From assembly GCF_023195925.1 (NCBI RefSeq), contig NZ_JALPRE010000001.1:186001-250000 (forward strand): a DNA stretch of 64,000 nt, in the 5' to 3' direction. Of this stretch, positions 1 through 9,160 are shown piece by piece. The translations under genes and the position numbers were made by a program. This DNA is from Aquimarina acroporae (GTDB lineage Bacteria > Bacteroidota > Bacteroidia > Flavobacteriales > Flavobacteriaceae). How positions within the stretch are numbered: the stretch's first letter is position 1; every line of letters starts with the position of its first letter. The notes beneath the pieces are model-generated. The model had not been told where the DNA came from and made no database searches. It saw nothing but the letters and a program-made list of their open reading frames with translations.

Positions 1-450
1 ATGGTATCCGATATAAATCAGGCTGCATTAAAATTTGTAGTAGATCAGTATGATGCAGTAGCAATAGACAGTGGCAAGATATATTCAGTTGAAGCTGATA
101 TTTTTGCACCATGTGCTATGGGGGCTATTATTAATGATCAAACCATATCAAAATTTAGGTTTAAAGCTATATGCGGATTGGCCAACAACCAATTAGCTTC
201 ACCTAAACATGGAGAGATTCTTGCGGATAATGGTATTATATACGTTCCTGATTTTTTAGTAAACTCTGGGGGTATGATTGGTGCTGGTTCAAGAATATTT
301 TCCAACCCAACTGTAGAAGAATCTAAACAAAGTGTATTAAAATTGTATGATATTATATTTAATGTTCTAGAAAAATCTGCAAACGATCAACAACCTACTG
401 CTTTAGTGGTAGATAAAATGGCTCAAGAAATAATCTTTAAAAATATATAA
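1..450 (+). CDS. Glu/Leu/Phe/Val dehydrogenase, C-terminal part (leucine dehydrogenase type)
   Basis: The reading frame is open at the window edge, so only the C-terminal ~149 residues of an NAD-dependent amino-acid dehydrogenase are present; the first Met here is probably internal. The stretch DIFAPCAMGAIINDQTI followed by GLANNQLA and VPDFLVNSGGMI is typical of the Rossmann domain of the leucine/phenylalanine/valine branch, which oxidatively deaminates branched-chain amino acids to 2-oxo acids. The catalytic Lys/Asp domain lies upstream outside the window. It is followed after 2 nt by a DUF1330 gene, probably in the same transcript. The family is clear; substrate preference is inferred. Confidence 0.85.
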   Translation: MVSDINQAALKFVVDQYDAVAIDSGKIYSVEADIFAPCAMGAIINDQTISKFRFKAICGLANNQLASPKHGEILADNGIIYVPDFLVNSGGMIGAGSRIFSNPTVEESKQSVLKLYDIIFNVLEKSANDQQPTALVVDKMAQEIIFKNI

Positions 451-452
451 TT

Positions 453-773
453 ATGCCAGCATATGTAATCGCAATGATGTCTATTCATGATGCAAAAATG
501 TATAGTAATTACACAGCATTAACCCCTACTCTAGTCTCTAAGTATGGAGGTAAGTTTTTAACGCGAGGAGAACAAGTAACAACTATTGAAGGAACTCCAT
601 ATGAGGACAGGATGGTTATTTTGGAGTTTCCTGATAAGAAAAGCGTTGAAAATTGGTTTTCTGATCCAGAATATAAAGAAGCTATGAAATTTCGACATGC
701 ATCCTCAACTATGCATATGCTATTACTACAGGAAGGTGGTGAAAATACGTTAAACCCAAATCCGAAGCTTTAG
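453..773 (+). CDS. DUF1330 family protein
   Basis: This 106-residue protein has the small ferredoxin-like alpha/beta fold signature of DUF1330: an N-terminal AYVIAMMSIHD strand, a central KYGGKFLTRG turn, and a MVILEFPDKKSVENWFSDPEY segment. The family is cytosolic and dimeric, and its biochemical role is not established. It starts 2 nt after the dehydrogenase stop, which suggests translational coupling in one operon. No signal peptide or membrane segment is visible. Confidence 0.8.
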   Translation: MPAYVIAMMSIHDAKMYSNYTALTPTLVSKYGGKFLTRGEQVTTIEGTPYEDRMVILEFPDKKSVENWFSDPEYKEAMKFRHASSTMHMLLLQEGGENTLNPNPKL

Positions 774-805
774 GGTTAAAATCATAAATAAGCGAGATAT
801 CTTAT

Positions 806-1339
806 CTATCTAAGGTGTCTAACAATTGAAGAGCTTGTGGGTTTGGTTGTTGAAAAATAAAAATCAATATATTCACCTTGTTCATCAACCAAGTATTTTT
901 GAAAATTCCATTTTACACTGGAGTTTTTAATTCCATTTTTTTCCTTGTTTGTTAGCCATTGATACAAAGGATGTTGGTTACTACCTCTAACGTTTATTTT
1001 TTCAGTAACTAGAAAAGTTACGCCATAATTGCGTTCACAAAAAGATTGGATTTGAGAAGCGTCACCCGACTCTTGTTTACCATATTGATTGCACGGACAG
1101 GCTATGATCATTAGCTTTTCCTGATATTTATTATACAATTCTTGTAAAGAAGCATATTGCCCCGTGAATCCGCATTTAGAGGCAACATTTACAAAGAGTA
1201 GTTTTTTACCTTTAAGATTGGATAATTTAATAGGATTCCCTTCAATGTCATTTATGGCTATATCATAAATTGATGTTTTAGCTGCAACTTTGTTGGCAGT
1301 CTTTCTTGAAGATGTTTTTATTGTATTTACAAGTCTCAT
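806..1339 (-). CDS. Glutathione peroxidase-like thiol peroxidase
   Basis: A 177-residue protein of the GPx family, which reduces peroxides and in bacteria usually uses thioredoxin. Visible signatures are NVASKCGFT with the peroxidatic Cys (about residue 56), CPCNQYGKQE (family FPCNQF, with Gln of the catalytic tetrad), and VKWNFQKYLVDE with the Trp and Asn of the tetrad. An N-terminal extension of about 25 residues rich in Lys/Thr/Ser precedes the catalytic domain and does not look like a normal signal peptide; a later start is possible. It lies 9 nt after the pterin synthase gene and probably shares its transcript. Confidence 0.88.
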   Translation of the reverse strand: MRLVNTIKTSSRKTANKVAAKTSIYDIAINDIEGNPIKLSNLKGKKLLFVNVASKCGFTGQYASLQELYNKYQEKLMIIACPCNQYGKQESGDASQIQSFCERNYGVTFLVTEKINVRGSNQHPLYQWLTNKEKNGIKNSSVKWNFQKYLVDEQGEYIDFYFSTTKPTSSSIVRHLR

Positions 1340-1348
1340 AGTAGCATG

Positions 1349-1780
1349 TTAATAAGGATATTCTACATAATTTCGTGGAGTTTCATATAGTCGTATTTGA
1401 AGATCCAGTTCTTCAGAAATGGCTTCACGCAAAATATTATAAGTCACAAATACTATATTTTCTGCGGTTGGGTTCAAATTTTTAAAATCATCAACCTCGA
1501 TATTCAAGTTTTTGTGATCAAAACGATCTGTAACTTTTTCTTTAATTACATCCGATAATACCTTAGCATCCATTACATAACCAGTCTCCGGATTAATATA
1601 CCCGATTACTTTAACTTCCAATTCGTAGTTATGGCCATGGTAATATACATTGTTACATTTACCAAAAACCTTTTCATTCTTTTCTTCACTCCAGCTTGGG
1701 TTATGAAGTCTATGCGCCGCATTAAAATGTTCTCTTCTAATAATAGCTGTTTTTCTTTGCGAAGAATCTCTTTCCGCCAT
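1349..1780 (-). CDS. 6-pyruvoyl-tetrahydropterin synthase / QueD family
   Basis: A 143-residue T-fold enzyme. The zinc-binding histidines sit in FNAAHRLH and HGHNYELEV, the catalytic Cys in FGKCNN, and the pterin-anchoring Glu near YETPRN. Family members convert dihydroneopterin triphosphate to 6-pyruvoyl-tetrahydropterin or to the queuosine precursor 6-carboxy-tetrahydropterin. The longer N-terminus and RLHNPSWSEEKN loop resemble the PTPS-like branch common in Bacteroidota; sequence alone does not fix which reaction it performs. Transcribed just ahead of the GPx gene. Confidence 0.85.
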   Translation of the reverse strand: MAERDSSQRKTAIIRREHFNAAHRLHNPSWSEEKNEKVFGKCNNVYYHGHNYELEVKVIGYINPETGYVMDAKVLSDVIKEKVTDRFDHKNLNIEVDDFKNLNPTAENIVFVTYNILREAISEELDLQIRLYETPRNYVEYPY

Positions 1781-1995
1781 AATTAAATATTTGATATTGA
1801 TTGAATTGCTTAAGAAAGTTTACAATTTTTAGTTACAGGTTTTAGAATTACATAATACCGTTATTAACCTCTATTGAGTAAACTTGCTTTGCGTTTTATT
1901 GCTAAAAAATTTTTATAAAGATAGTGTAGATTGTATATTTGTTTAACATTTTTAACAATAGATTAAACAAAATTAAAAATTTAGAGCAATTTAAG

Positions 1996-2178
1996 ATGAT
2001 AAAAAACTTTATTAAAAGTGTTGGTGTAATGAATATTATAATGCTATTAACAGTAATTGTAGTAATTATTTTATCCCACTACTCTTTTAGCAAGGGTAGG
2101 CATCTTGAGGCCATATTTATTGGTCTATGGGCACCTACTATCCTTGGATTCCTTAATTATTTTAAAAATAATTCATAA
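1996..2178 (+). CDS. Small membrane protein, first of an overlapping pair
   Basis: An open frame begins upstream at a TTG (1939), but the ATG at 1996 is the more likely start and gives about 60 residues. One clear membrane helix (NIIMLLTVIVVIILSHY) follows a short basic N-terminus, and a second hydrophobic stretch (AIFIGLWAPTILGFL) is present. Its stop overlaps the ATG of the next gene (TAATG), a sign of translational coupling. No family is recognised. Confidence 0.5.
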   Translation: MIKNFIKSVGVMNIIMLLTVIVVIILSHYSFSKGRHLEAIFIGLWAPTILGFLNYFKNNS

Positions 2179-2288
2179 TGGATGACCTAGTTATTATATA
2201 TTCAGTTGTTGTAACGACAATTTTTTTGGTATGGATGATTTTTGTGATAAGAGCCTACAATAAAAATTATAATCAAAAAAAGGATTAA
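2178..2288 (+). CDS. 36-residue single-pass membrane microprotein
   Basis: The start codon overlaps the previous stop by one base. The peptide has an acidic N-terminus (MDD), one hydrophobic helix (VVVTTIFLVWMIFVI) and a basic Lys/Asn-rich tail ending QKKD, the layout of a positive-inside single-pass protein. The tail orientation and the coupling to the upstream small membrane protein suggest a two-subunit membrane complex. No family is recognised. Confidence 0.5.
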   Translation: MDDLVIIYSVVVTTIFLVWMIFVIRAYNKNYNQKKD

Positions 2289-2609
2289 TGCTTTCGATAA
2301 CCTTTATTGTATCCAACCATTTTTAATACATTTTAATTCGTTTTGCTGTACAATAGTACTATAACATTTGAGCCACATCAACTAGTATTAGAAAGCTTCT
2401 TTTAGCCTGTAGATGCAGGTTATTAATGAAAATATCAAATTTTAGTGTCTATTCTGGCTAAGCTGCTTAACTATTCTATAGCTTATTTCTTTTACTTATA
2501 TATATGTCTAGTTTAGTAAACAATTCATAATACTTTCTTCAGCATTTCTAAACACTAACTAGAATACTACTTGTATATTTACAAATACTATTAATCTTTA
2601 CACTCTTTT
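2289..2609. other. Intergenic region without recognisable gene
   Basis: About 320 AT-rich bases with no credible ORF on either strand, no tRNA signature and no strong hairpin. The last part probably carries the promoter of the PhoD-like phosphatase gene, but no good match to the Bacteroidota -7 element could be pinned down. Confidence 0.5.
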
Positions 2610-3950
2610 ATGAAAAAGAAACTCTTTTTTATTGTTCTAGTACTTATGACCGGTAGTTTAGCTCTAGCACAAGATTTGGTACAGTCGGGACCTATGGTTG
2701 GTTACTCTACTATGCGCGAAGTCTTACTTTGGGTGCAAACTACCAAAACTGCTCAAGTTCATTTCGAATATTATGAGAAAGAACAACCTAAACAACGATA
2801 CCAAACTGAAAAACATCTTACCGCAGCAAACAATGGACATGTAGCAAAATTAGTAGCTAATAAAGTTTTACCTGGAAAAACATATAGCTATGAACTATAT
2901 ATTGATGGCAAAAAAGTTGAAAGAAACTATCCTATGGAATTTCAATCGCAAACACTTTGGCAATGGAGAACCGATCCTCCCGAAGTAAATTTTGCTATTG
3001 GTAGTTGTAATTATGTAAACGAAGAACAATTTGATAGACCAGGCAAACCTTACGGAAGTGATCATGATATTTTTAGCTCTATTCACAAAAAAAATCCAGA
3101 CTTTATGTTGTGGTTAGGTGATAATACATATCTAAGAGAAGTAGATTGGAACTCTCGTACAGGTTTTTTACACCGGTATACGCATACTCGTTCATTACCA
3201 GAGCTTCAGCCATTACTTGCATCTACCCATCATTATGCTATATGGGATGATCATGACTATGGCCCTAACAATGCCGATAGTAGTTATTGGCTAAAAGATA
3301 CTGCTTCAGAAATATTTAAACTTTTTTGGGGTAATCCTAACTACGATATTATAAATAAGGGAGGAATAACAGGATATTTTCAATGGGCCGATTTAGATTT
3401 TTTCTTGTTGGACAATCGTTATTTCAGAACGTCAAATAATAATTTTACTGGGAAGCGTGAAATGCTGGGTAAAGCTCAAATAGATTGGCTTATCAATGCT
3501 TTGGCGTCGAGTAGAGCGCCCTTCAAATTCATTGCTGTGGGAGGGCAAGTATTAAATTCTGAAGCGATGTACGAGAACTATGCAACTTATCCTGAAGAGC
3601 GACAATACTTACTTGATAAGATACGTGAGGCGAAAATTGAAGGTGTTATTTTTCTAGACGGAGACAGACACCACACGGGCCTGAGTCGCATGTGGGAGAG
3701 TAATAGCGTATACCCACTTTACGACTTAACCTGTTCTTCTTTAACTGCTGGATCAAACAATAATAGAGAAAAATTAAATGTCTATAAACTGGAAGAAACG
3801 TTGGTTGGGCAGCATAACTATGGAATTTTAAATGTCAGTGGTCCTCGTAAAGAACGTGTATTAAACATCAAGATATTTGATAAGGAAGGGAATGAATTAT
3901 GGAGTAAAGACATTAAGGCTGAAGATCTAAAATATAAATCAAGAAGGTAA
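2610..3950 (+). CDS. PhoD-like alkaline phosphatase / metallophosphatase
   Basis: A 446-residue exported phosphatase: signal peptide with cleavage near LALAQ, an N-terminal Fn3-like PhoD_N region (about residues 25-120), then the metallophosphatase core. Metal-ligand motifs are visible as FAIGSCNYVN, MLWLGDNTYL, AIWDDHDYGPN and FLDGDRHHTGLS. Family members release phosphate from phosphomono- or diesters in the periplasm or outside the cell. It stands alone between an intergenic gap and a strong bidirectional terminator. Confidence 0.88.
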   Translation: MKKKLFFIVLVLMTGSLALAQDLVQSGPMVGYSTMREVLLWVQTTKTAQVHFEYYEKEQPKQRYQTEKHLTAANNGHVAKLVANKVLPGKTYSYELYIDGKKVERNYPMEFQSQTLWQWRTDPPEVNFAIGSCNYVNEEQFDRPGKPYGSDHDIFSSIHKKNPDFMLWLGDNTYLREVDWNSRTGFLHRYTHTRSLPELQPLLASTHHYAIWDDHDYGPNNADSSYWLKDTASEIFKLFWGNPNYDIINKGGITGYFQWADLDFFLLDNRYFRTSNNNFTGKREMLGKAQIDWLINALASSRAPFKFIAVGGQVLNSEAMYENYATYPEERQYLLDKIREAKIEGVIFLDGDRHHTGLSRMWESNSVYPLYDLTCSSLTAGSNNNREKLNVYKLEETLVGQHNYGILNVSGPRKERVLNIKIFDKEGNELWSKDIKAEDLKYKSRR

Positions 3951-3954
3951 AAAA

Positions 3955-3995
3955 ATACAAGCTTTGGAGTAAAAAGACTACTCCAAAGCTTGTAT
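3955..3995. terminator. Bidirectional hairpin terminator
   Basis: A perfect 17-bp inverted repeat (3955-3971 with 3979-3995) around a 7-nt loop lies between two convergent genes. It is preceded by an A-run and followed by a T-rich stretch, so it can end transcription of the phosphatase gene (+) and of the gamma-glutamyltransferase gene (-). Confidence 0.85.
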
Positions 3996-4000
3996 GTTAT

Positions 4001-5692
4001 TTAATATCCCGCAGCTTGTCCATCCTTACGGCTTTCTGAAGCCCCATGATATACTTTGTTATCATCATCCCATAAAATAGCCTGATAACCACCATAAATA
4101 CCTCTTGCGGTACCTATTCTATGCCCTTTATCCATCAAACCACGAATAGTTGTATAAGGAATCCCTGATTCTGTACGTACCGTGCCAGTGTTTGTTGTAG
4201 TTTGTCCCATTGGACTTGCTCCTCCCGTATGATCCCATCTTGGGGCATCACCAGCCTCTTGCAAATTCATTCCAAAATCTACCAAATTCATTACGATTTG
4301 CGTATGCCCCATCGGCTGAAAGTCTCCACCCATTACACCAAAGCTTACAAAAGGCTTTCCATCTTTTGTTATGAAGGCAGGGATAATGGTGTGAAAAGGG
4401 CGTTTACCTGGTTCGAAAGTATTTGCTTGTCCAGGGGTTAAGCTGAATAACTCACCACGATCCTGTAACATAAACCCTAATTTAGGAGGCACCATTCCAG
4501 AACCCATACCTCTATAATTACTTTGTATAAGCGATATCATTGTCCCTTCTTTATCTGCTACGGTCATATATATGGTCTCCCCTGCTGAAATCTCTCCAGC
4601 ATTATATTTCCCTGCCCGTTTCCCTATTTGAGCTCTTCGGTTTTTAGCATAATCATCAGATAACAACTGGGAAACAGGAACATCAAAAAAGTTCATGTCT
4701 GCGTAGTATTTTGCCCTGTCTTCAAAGGCTAATTTTTTTGCTTCAGTGAAAAGATGCAAGTGCTCTGTACTTCCAAATTCGATATTAGAAAAATCATAAC
4801 CTTTCAATATTTGTAGCATTTGCAATGCTGCAATACCTTGTCCATTAGGAGGTAATTCCCAAACATCATAACCTCTATAATTCACCGATACAGGTTCTAC
4901 CCATTCTGACTTATGATCAGCAAGATCTTTTGCTGAAAGGAAACCGCCTTGTTCTGAAATGAACGTTCCAATAGTTTTAGCGATATCTCCTTTATAAAAT
5001 GCATCCCTACCTCCTTCTGCAATTTTTTTGTAGGTATTTGCCAAATAAGGATTTTTATAAATTTCACCTTCATTTGGTAATATTCCTCCATTTTGATTTT
5101 TGTAGGTATCGGCTATATTAGGAAAACCTTTTGATTCATAGAATGGGATACTTCTCTGTAAATACCATGCTATGAGTTCTGTTAAAGGAAATCCTTTTTC
5201 GGCATAGTCTATAGCTGGAGCTAAAATCTCTGACATAGGTTTTGATCCAAATTTTTTATGAAGTTCGAACCACCCATCAACTGCACCTGGAACACTTACT
5301 GGTAAAGGACCATGAGACGGAATCTTTTTCATCCCTTGTTTATTAAAGTATTCTAAAGAAAGTTTCTGAGGAGAGCGACCACTGGCATTAAGCCCGTATA
5401 GTTTTTTGGTTTTCCCATCCCATACTATAGCAAAAAGATCACCTCCAATACCACATCCCGTAGGCTCCATAAGTCCCAAAGCAGCGTTTGCCGCTATAGC
5501 AGCATCAATGGCGTTACCACCCTTCTTAAGAACATCAAGTCCAACCTGAGTAGCTAAAGGATGACTGGTGGCTACCATTCCATTTTGACCCAATACCTCA
5601 GAACGGGTGGCAAAAGATTCTCCAGTAATTCTGTCTTGAGCCAACAAACATTGCGTAAGAAGCAATAAACAAAGTAGATAGCAATTTTTCAT
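4001..5692 (-). CDS. Gamma-glutamyltransferase family protein
   Basis: About 563 residues from the Met at 5692, chosen because it begins a good signal peptide (KNCYLLCLLLLTQCLLAQ); the frame opens 8 codons earlier. N-terminal motifs GMVATSHPLATQVG, KKGGNAIDAAIAANAALG and EPTGCGIGGDLFAIVWDG match the Ntn-hydrolase GGT fold. The autoprocessing and nucleophile Thr should be in GETIYMTVADKEG, followed by SNYRGMGSGMVP. The enzyme would cleave gamma-glutamyl bonds of glutathione-like peptides in the periplasm. The nucleophile context differs from the classical TTHYSV form, as in the YwrD-like subgroup. Expressed alone or with the BNR protein gene 54 nt upstream. Confidence 0.87.
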   Translation of the reverse strand: MKNCYLLCLLLLTQCLLAQDRITGESFATRSEVLGQNGMVATSHPLATQVGLDVLKKGGNAIDAAIAANAALGLMEPTGCGIGGDLFAIVWDGKTKKLYGLNASGRSPQKLSLEYFNKQGMKKIPSHGPLPVSVPGAVDGWFELHKKFGSKPMSEILAPAIDYAEKGFPLTELIAWYLQRSIPFYESKGFPNIADTYKNQNGGILPNEGEIYKNPYLANTYKKIAEGGRDAFYKGDIAKTIGTFISEQGGFLSAKDLADHKSEWVEPVSVNYRGYDVWELPPNGQGIAALQMLQILKGYDFSNIEFGSTEHLHLFTEAKKLAFEDRAKYYADMNFFDVPVSQLLSDDYAKNRRAQIGKRAGKYNAGEISAGETIYMTVADKEGTMISLIQSNYRGMGSGMVPPKLGFMLQDRGELFSLTPGQANTFEPGKRPFHTIIPAFITKDGKPFVSFGVMGGDFQPMGHTQIVMNLVDFGMNLQEAGDAPRWDHTGGASPMGQTTTNTGTVRTESGIPYTTIRGLMDKGHRIGTARGIYGGYQAILWDDDNKVYHGASESRKDGQAAGY

Positions 5693-5746
5693 GATTCTAT
5701 AGTTTTTCAAATTCAATATTTTATACTAAATGATGCTTAGGTAGTA

Positions 5747-8700
5747 TTAATTTTTATTTTCATATCCACGACCAGGTGTATAAGGTGCACCCGCATTAAT
5801 TAGCTTCTGCTCTAAATCCTTCAGATCTTTGTTATAAATCTCTTCCATTTTAGCTTTAATTACCTTCACCTCTTCCTTTGCTATGACATAGCTATCCTTA
5901 TGAGTTTTTGTAGGTGTAGCGGTAGAATATTTTTGTTCATAGCCTATGCTTCCCAAACGGAATGCCGGAGGTAAAGGTTGATCAATATCTAATCTACGTT
6001 TTACAGGGTCACCATACATCGAGATTCGAACAGCGTCTAATTGATCTTCGATAGTTAATAATTCCTTATATAAATTTCCTAAAGGTTGTTCTGCCCGCTT
6101 AATAGCGGCTTTGATATATTTAACCTTATTTCTTGATTCGGACATCAATTTTTGGGCAATACCCATATCTGCTTGAAGTTTAGCCAAATCTTTTTGGAAC
6201 GCTACTTTGGCTGCTCTATTTTCGGCTGGCATCTCAACATTTTTCAACGCTTTTACTTCAAAAGCAACCGGGCCCGTAAGTGATTTTAATTCCCCACCTT
6301 TTAAAACACCCATTTCTACCGTATAATTTCCTGGAGCTACTAAAGTACCTTCATCTCTACCTCCGAAAGGATTATAAAATGCAGGTTTATTTAAATTGAT
6401 CGGGTTTTGTAACGTGTATCGCAGGTTCCAATGAAATCGTTGTATTCCTTTTTTGGCAGGTCTGAATTCTTTCTTAACAACATTACCGTTACCATCTTTA
6501 ATAGAAAAAACCAATTCTTCTTTAATCTCATCGGTTTCAGCTTTTAAGGCATCATAGTTAGGATATGGTGTATTATTCCCAGATTTAACTAATTCTTTTT
6601 CTTTTTTCTGACGTTTATCCTTAATCGATTTATAATCTGTATTGTAGTAATAGGTAATCATGGCTTCCGGTCCTAGGTTAGGTGCGGTATAAAAATTATC
6701 ACCCTGAAAAGATTTACCAGGCAACCCCAACGGACTGCTTTGTTCCCAAATTAAAGCTGTTCTTATAGGGTAAATTTTTGCTTCTTCGGTGGGTTTTGCA
6801 TTTTGAACACTTCTCAACACTGAATAATCATCCATTACATAAAAACCACGTCCAAAAGTTCCTAGAACCAAGTCATTCTCACGCTCTTGAATGGCTATAT
6901 CTCTTACTGCAATGGTAGGAAGCCCATTTTTCAACTGTTTCCAATGCTGTCCTTGGTTTGGAGAAAAGAATGCACCAAATTCTGTTCCTACAAAGAGTAA
7001 GTTATTGTTGATATGATCTTCTTCAATTGCATAAATACTACCACGTTTTGGTAAATTAGTTTGAATAGCAGTCCAGCTTACTCCTTTATTAGTAGATTTA
7101 AAAAGATACGGCTTAAAATCTCCATATTTATGATGATTAAAAGCTACATACATTACATTTTCATCATGTCTCGATAAATAAACACTATTTACATAAGATT
7201 GATTTGGAGCTTCCGAAATATTTGAAACTTTTCTCCAGGTTTGTCCTCCATCTTCTGAAATATGTACAAGACCATCATCTGTTCCTGCAGCTAGTAAATT
7301 CTTATTGCGAGGAGATTCAGAAAAAGCAACGATACTTCCATAAGGTGATGTTGATACATTCTTAGCAACCGCATCTATGCTTACCACACGGTCATATACT
7401 TTTAAGGTATTTCGATCTATTTGTCGTGATAAATCATCACTAAGCACCTCCCAGCTATTACCATAATCATCTGACCTAAACACCTTGTTTGCAGAAAAAT
7501 ATAATCTTCCTGCTTTGTGTTTACTTACTACCAAAGGAGCATCCCAATTGTATCGGTAAGCATTTTCTCCTTTTCTAGCTTTTGGTTTTATTCCTACTTT
7601 TTCTCCACTTTTTTTATCAAATCGTACTAAACCTCCATACTGTGATTGGGCATACACAATATTTGGATTATTAGGGTCTACCTGAGATTCAAACCCATCA
7701 CCACCGTTGGTAATAAACCATTCAGAATTACGAATACCGTGTTCTGTTAACACTCTGGAAGGACCACCTATACTAAAATTATCTTGAGTTCCTCCATAAA
7801 TGTTATAAAATGGAGCGTCATTGTCTAATGCTACTTTATAAAACTGAGTTACTGGTAAATTCTTTTTAAAATCCCATGTTTTTGCTGCGTCGAACGTTTC
7901 ATAAATTCCTCCATCACATCCTACAACCCAATGTTTATTGTTGTTTGGGTTAATCCACATCGCATGATTATCTACATGTTTGGTATCTTCTCCTACCAGT
8001 TCGAAACTTTTACCCCCATTATGAGTTACAGACATCCAGGTATCCATCGAATATACCGTATTTTCATCTATAGGATCTGCTATAATTTCTTGATAGTAAT
8101 TTCCACTAGTAACATGTGAGCCTCTTTTTTCCCAACTAGCTCCTCTATTGGTAGACGCAAAGAAACCTCCTTTGCCATTGGCAGCTTCAACTATTGCATA
8201 AATGATTTCAGGATTAGCAGGCGAAATCGCTAATCCGATTCGTCCTAACTCTTCACTAGGTAAACCTTTATTGATTTTTGACCAAGTAACTCCTCCATCA
8301 ACACTTTTATGCATACCAGAACCAGGACCTCCCCCTACATAGGTGTATACATGTCGTCTTCTCTGTAAAGTAGAAGCGTATAGCACGTTAGGGTTTCTTG
8401 GGTCCATAACTACATCATTTACACCTGTATGCTCATCTACTGTAAGCAGAGCGTTCCAGGTCTTTCCTCCATCTTCGGTTTTGTATAACCCTCGATCTCC
8501 TCCTTTATTCCATAAAGGACCAATAGCAGCTACGTAGACGATATCAGAATTTTCCGGATGAACGATTATTTTTCCAATATGTTCTGAATTCTTAAGACCT
8601 ACATTCTCCCAAGATTTTCCTCCGTCCTTTGATTTATAAACACCGTCTCCATAAGCCACAGAACGCTGATTATTATTTTCTCCTGTCCCAACCCAAATTA

Positions 8701-9037
8701 CATTAGAATTATTTGGATCTATGGTGACACAACCGATAGAATAAGAACCTTGTACATCAAAAATTGGTTGATACGTTACACCAGAATTCACAGTTTTCCA
8801 TACGCCCCCTGCAGCAGTAGCGACATAATACTCAAAAGGATTATTAGGATTAAATGCAAAGTCTGAAATACGACCTGAGGTTAATGCCGGTCCCACATTT
8901 CTCCAGGAAAGCCCAGAGATACTTAAGGATTCTAAAGGTGTTTTTTCTTCTTTTTTATTTTTAGATTTTTTTTGGGCATCACAAACTTGACTAAAACTAA
9001 GTATTAAGCCAAGCACTAGGACAAGGGATTTTTTCAT
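5747..9037 (-). CDS. Secreted VPS10/sortilin-type BNR-repeat propeller protein
   Basis: A 1096-residue exported protein (signal peptide ending VCDAQ, then a Lys-rich linker). Many Asp-box/BNR repeats are visible, such as KSKDGGKSWENVG, KTEDGGKTWNA, KSVDGGVTWSK and ISEDGGQTWRK, spanning about residues 60-720, consistent with two stacked beta propellers. The last 350 residues contain a beta domain (FHWNLRYTLQNP) and a helical stretch. This is the large Bacteroidota family often named glycosyl hydrolase, although no catalytic function is proven. A TATGTTTG -7-like element lies just upstream. Confidence 0.8.
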   Translation of the reverse strand: MKKSLVLVLGLILSFSQVCDAQKKSKNKKEEKTPLESLSISGLSWRNVGPALTSGRISDFAFNPNNPFEYYVATAAGGVWKTVNSGVTYQPIFDVQGSYSIGCVTIDPNNSNVIWVGTGENNNQRSVAYGDGVYKSKDGGKSWENVGLKNSEHIGKIIVHPENSDIVYVAAIGPLWNKGGDRGLYKTEDGGKTWNALLTVDEHTGVNDVVMDPRNPNVLYASTLQRRRHVYTYVGGGPGSGMHKSVDGGVTWSKINKGLPSEELGRIGLAISPANPEIIYAIVEAANGKGGFFASTNRGASWEKRGSHVTSGNYYQEIIADPIDENTVYSMDTWMSVTHNGGKSFELVGEDTKHVDNHAMWINPNNNKHWVVGCDGGIYETFDAAKTWDFKKNLPVTQFYKVALDNDAPFYNIYGGTQDNFSIGGPSRVLTEHGIRNSEWFITNGGDGFESQVDPNNPNIVYAQSQYGGLVRFDKKSGEKVGIKPKARKGENAYRYNWDAPLVVSKHKAGRLYFSANKVFRSDDYGNSWEVLSDDLSRQIDRNTLKVYDRVVSIDAVAKNVSTSPYGSIVAFSESPRNKNLLAAGTDDGLVHISEDGGQTWRKVSNISEAPNQSYVNSVYLSRHDENVMYVAFNHHKYGDFKPYLFKSTNKGVSWTAIQTNLPKRGSIYAIEEDHINNNLLFVGTEFGAFFSPNQGQHWKQLKNGLPTIAVRDIAIQERENDLVLGTFGRGFYVMDDYSVLRSVQNAKPTEEAKIYPIRTALIWEQSSPLGLPGKSFQGDNFYTAPNLGPEAMITYYYNTDYKSIKDKRQKKEKELVKSGNNTPYPNYDALKAETDEIKEELVFSIKDGNGNVVKKEFRPAKKGIQRFHWNLRYTLQNPINLNKPAFYNPFGGRDEGTLVAPGNYTVEMGVLKGGELKSLTGPVAFEVKALKNVEMPAENRAAKVAFQKDLAKLQADMGIAQKLMSESRNKVKYIKAAIKRAEQPLGNLYKELLTIEDQLDAVRISMYGDPVKRRLDIDQPLPPAFRLGSIGYEQKYSTATPTKTHKDSYVIAKEEVKVIKAKMEEIYNKDLKDLEQKLINAGAPYTPGRGYENKN

Positions 9038-9067
9038 TGGTTTTATTTAGATGACTTGTTGAATAGC

Positions 9068-9075
9068 CAAACATA
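9068..9075 (-). promoter_or_regulatory. Candidate -7 promoter element (TATGTTTG)
   Basis: On the minus strand this matches the Bacteroidota TAnnTTTG consensus and lies about 30 nt before the start codon of the BNR-repeat gene. No convincing -33 TTTG is found at the expected distance, so the call is tentative. Confidence 0.35.
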
Positions 9076-9160
9076 CAAAACATTCTATGGTTTTAATTAC
9101 GCATTACGAATATTATAACAGTTGTTCTAATGTAACAAATGAACTAAATATAACCTCTCT

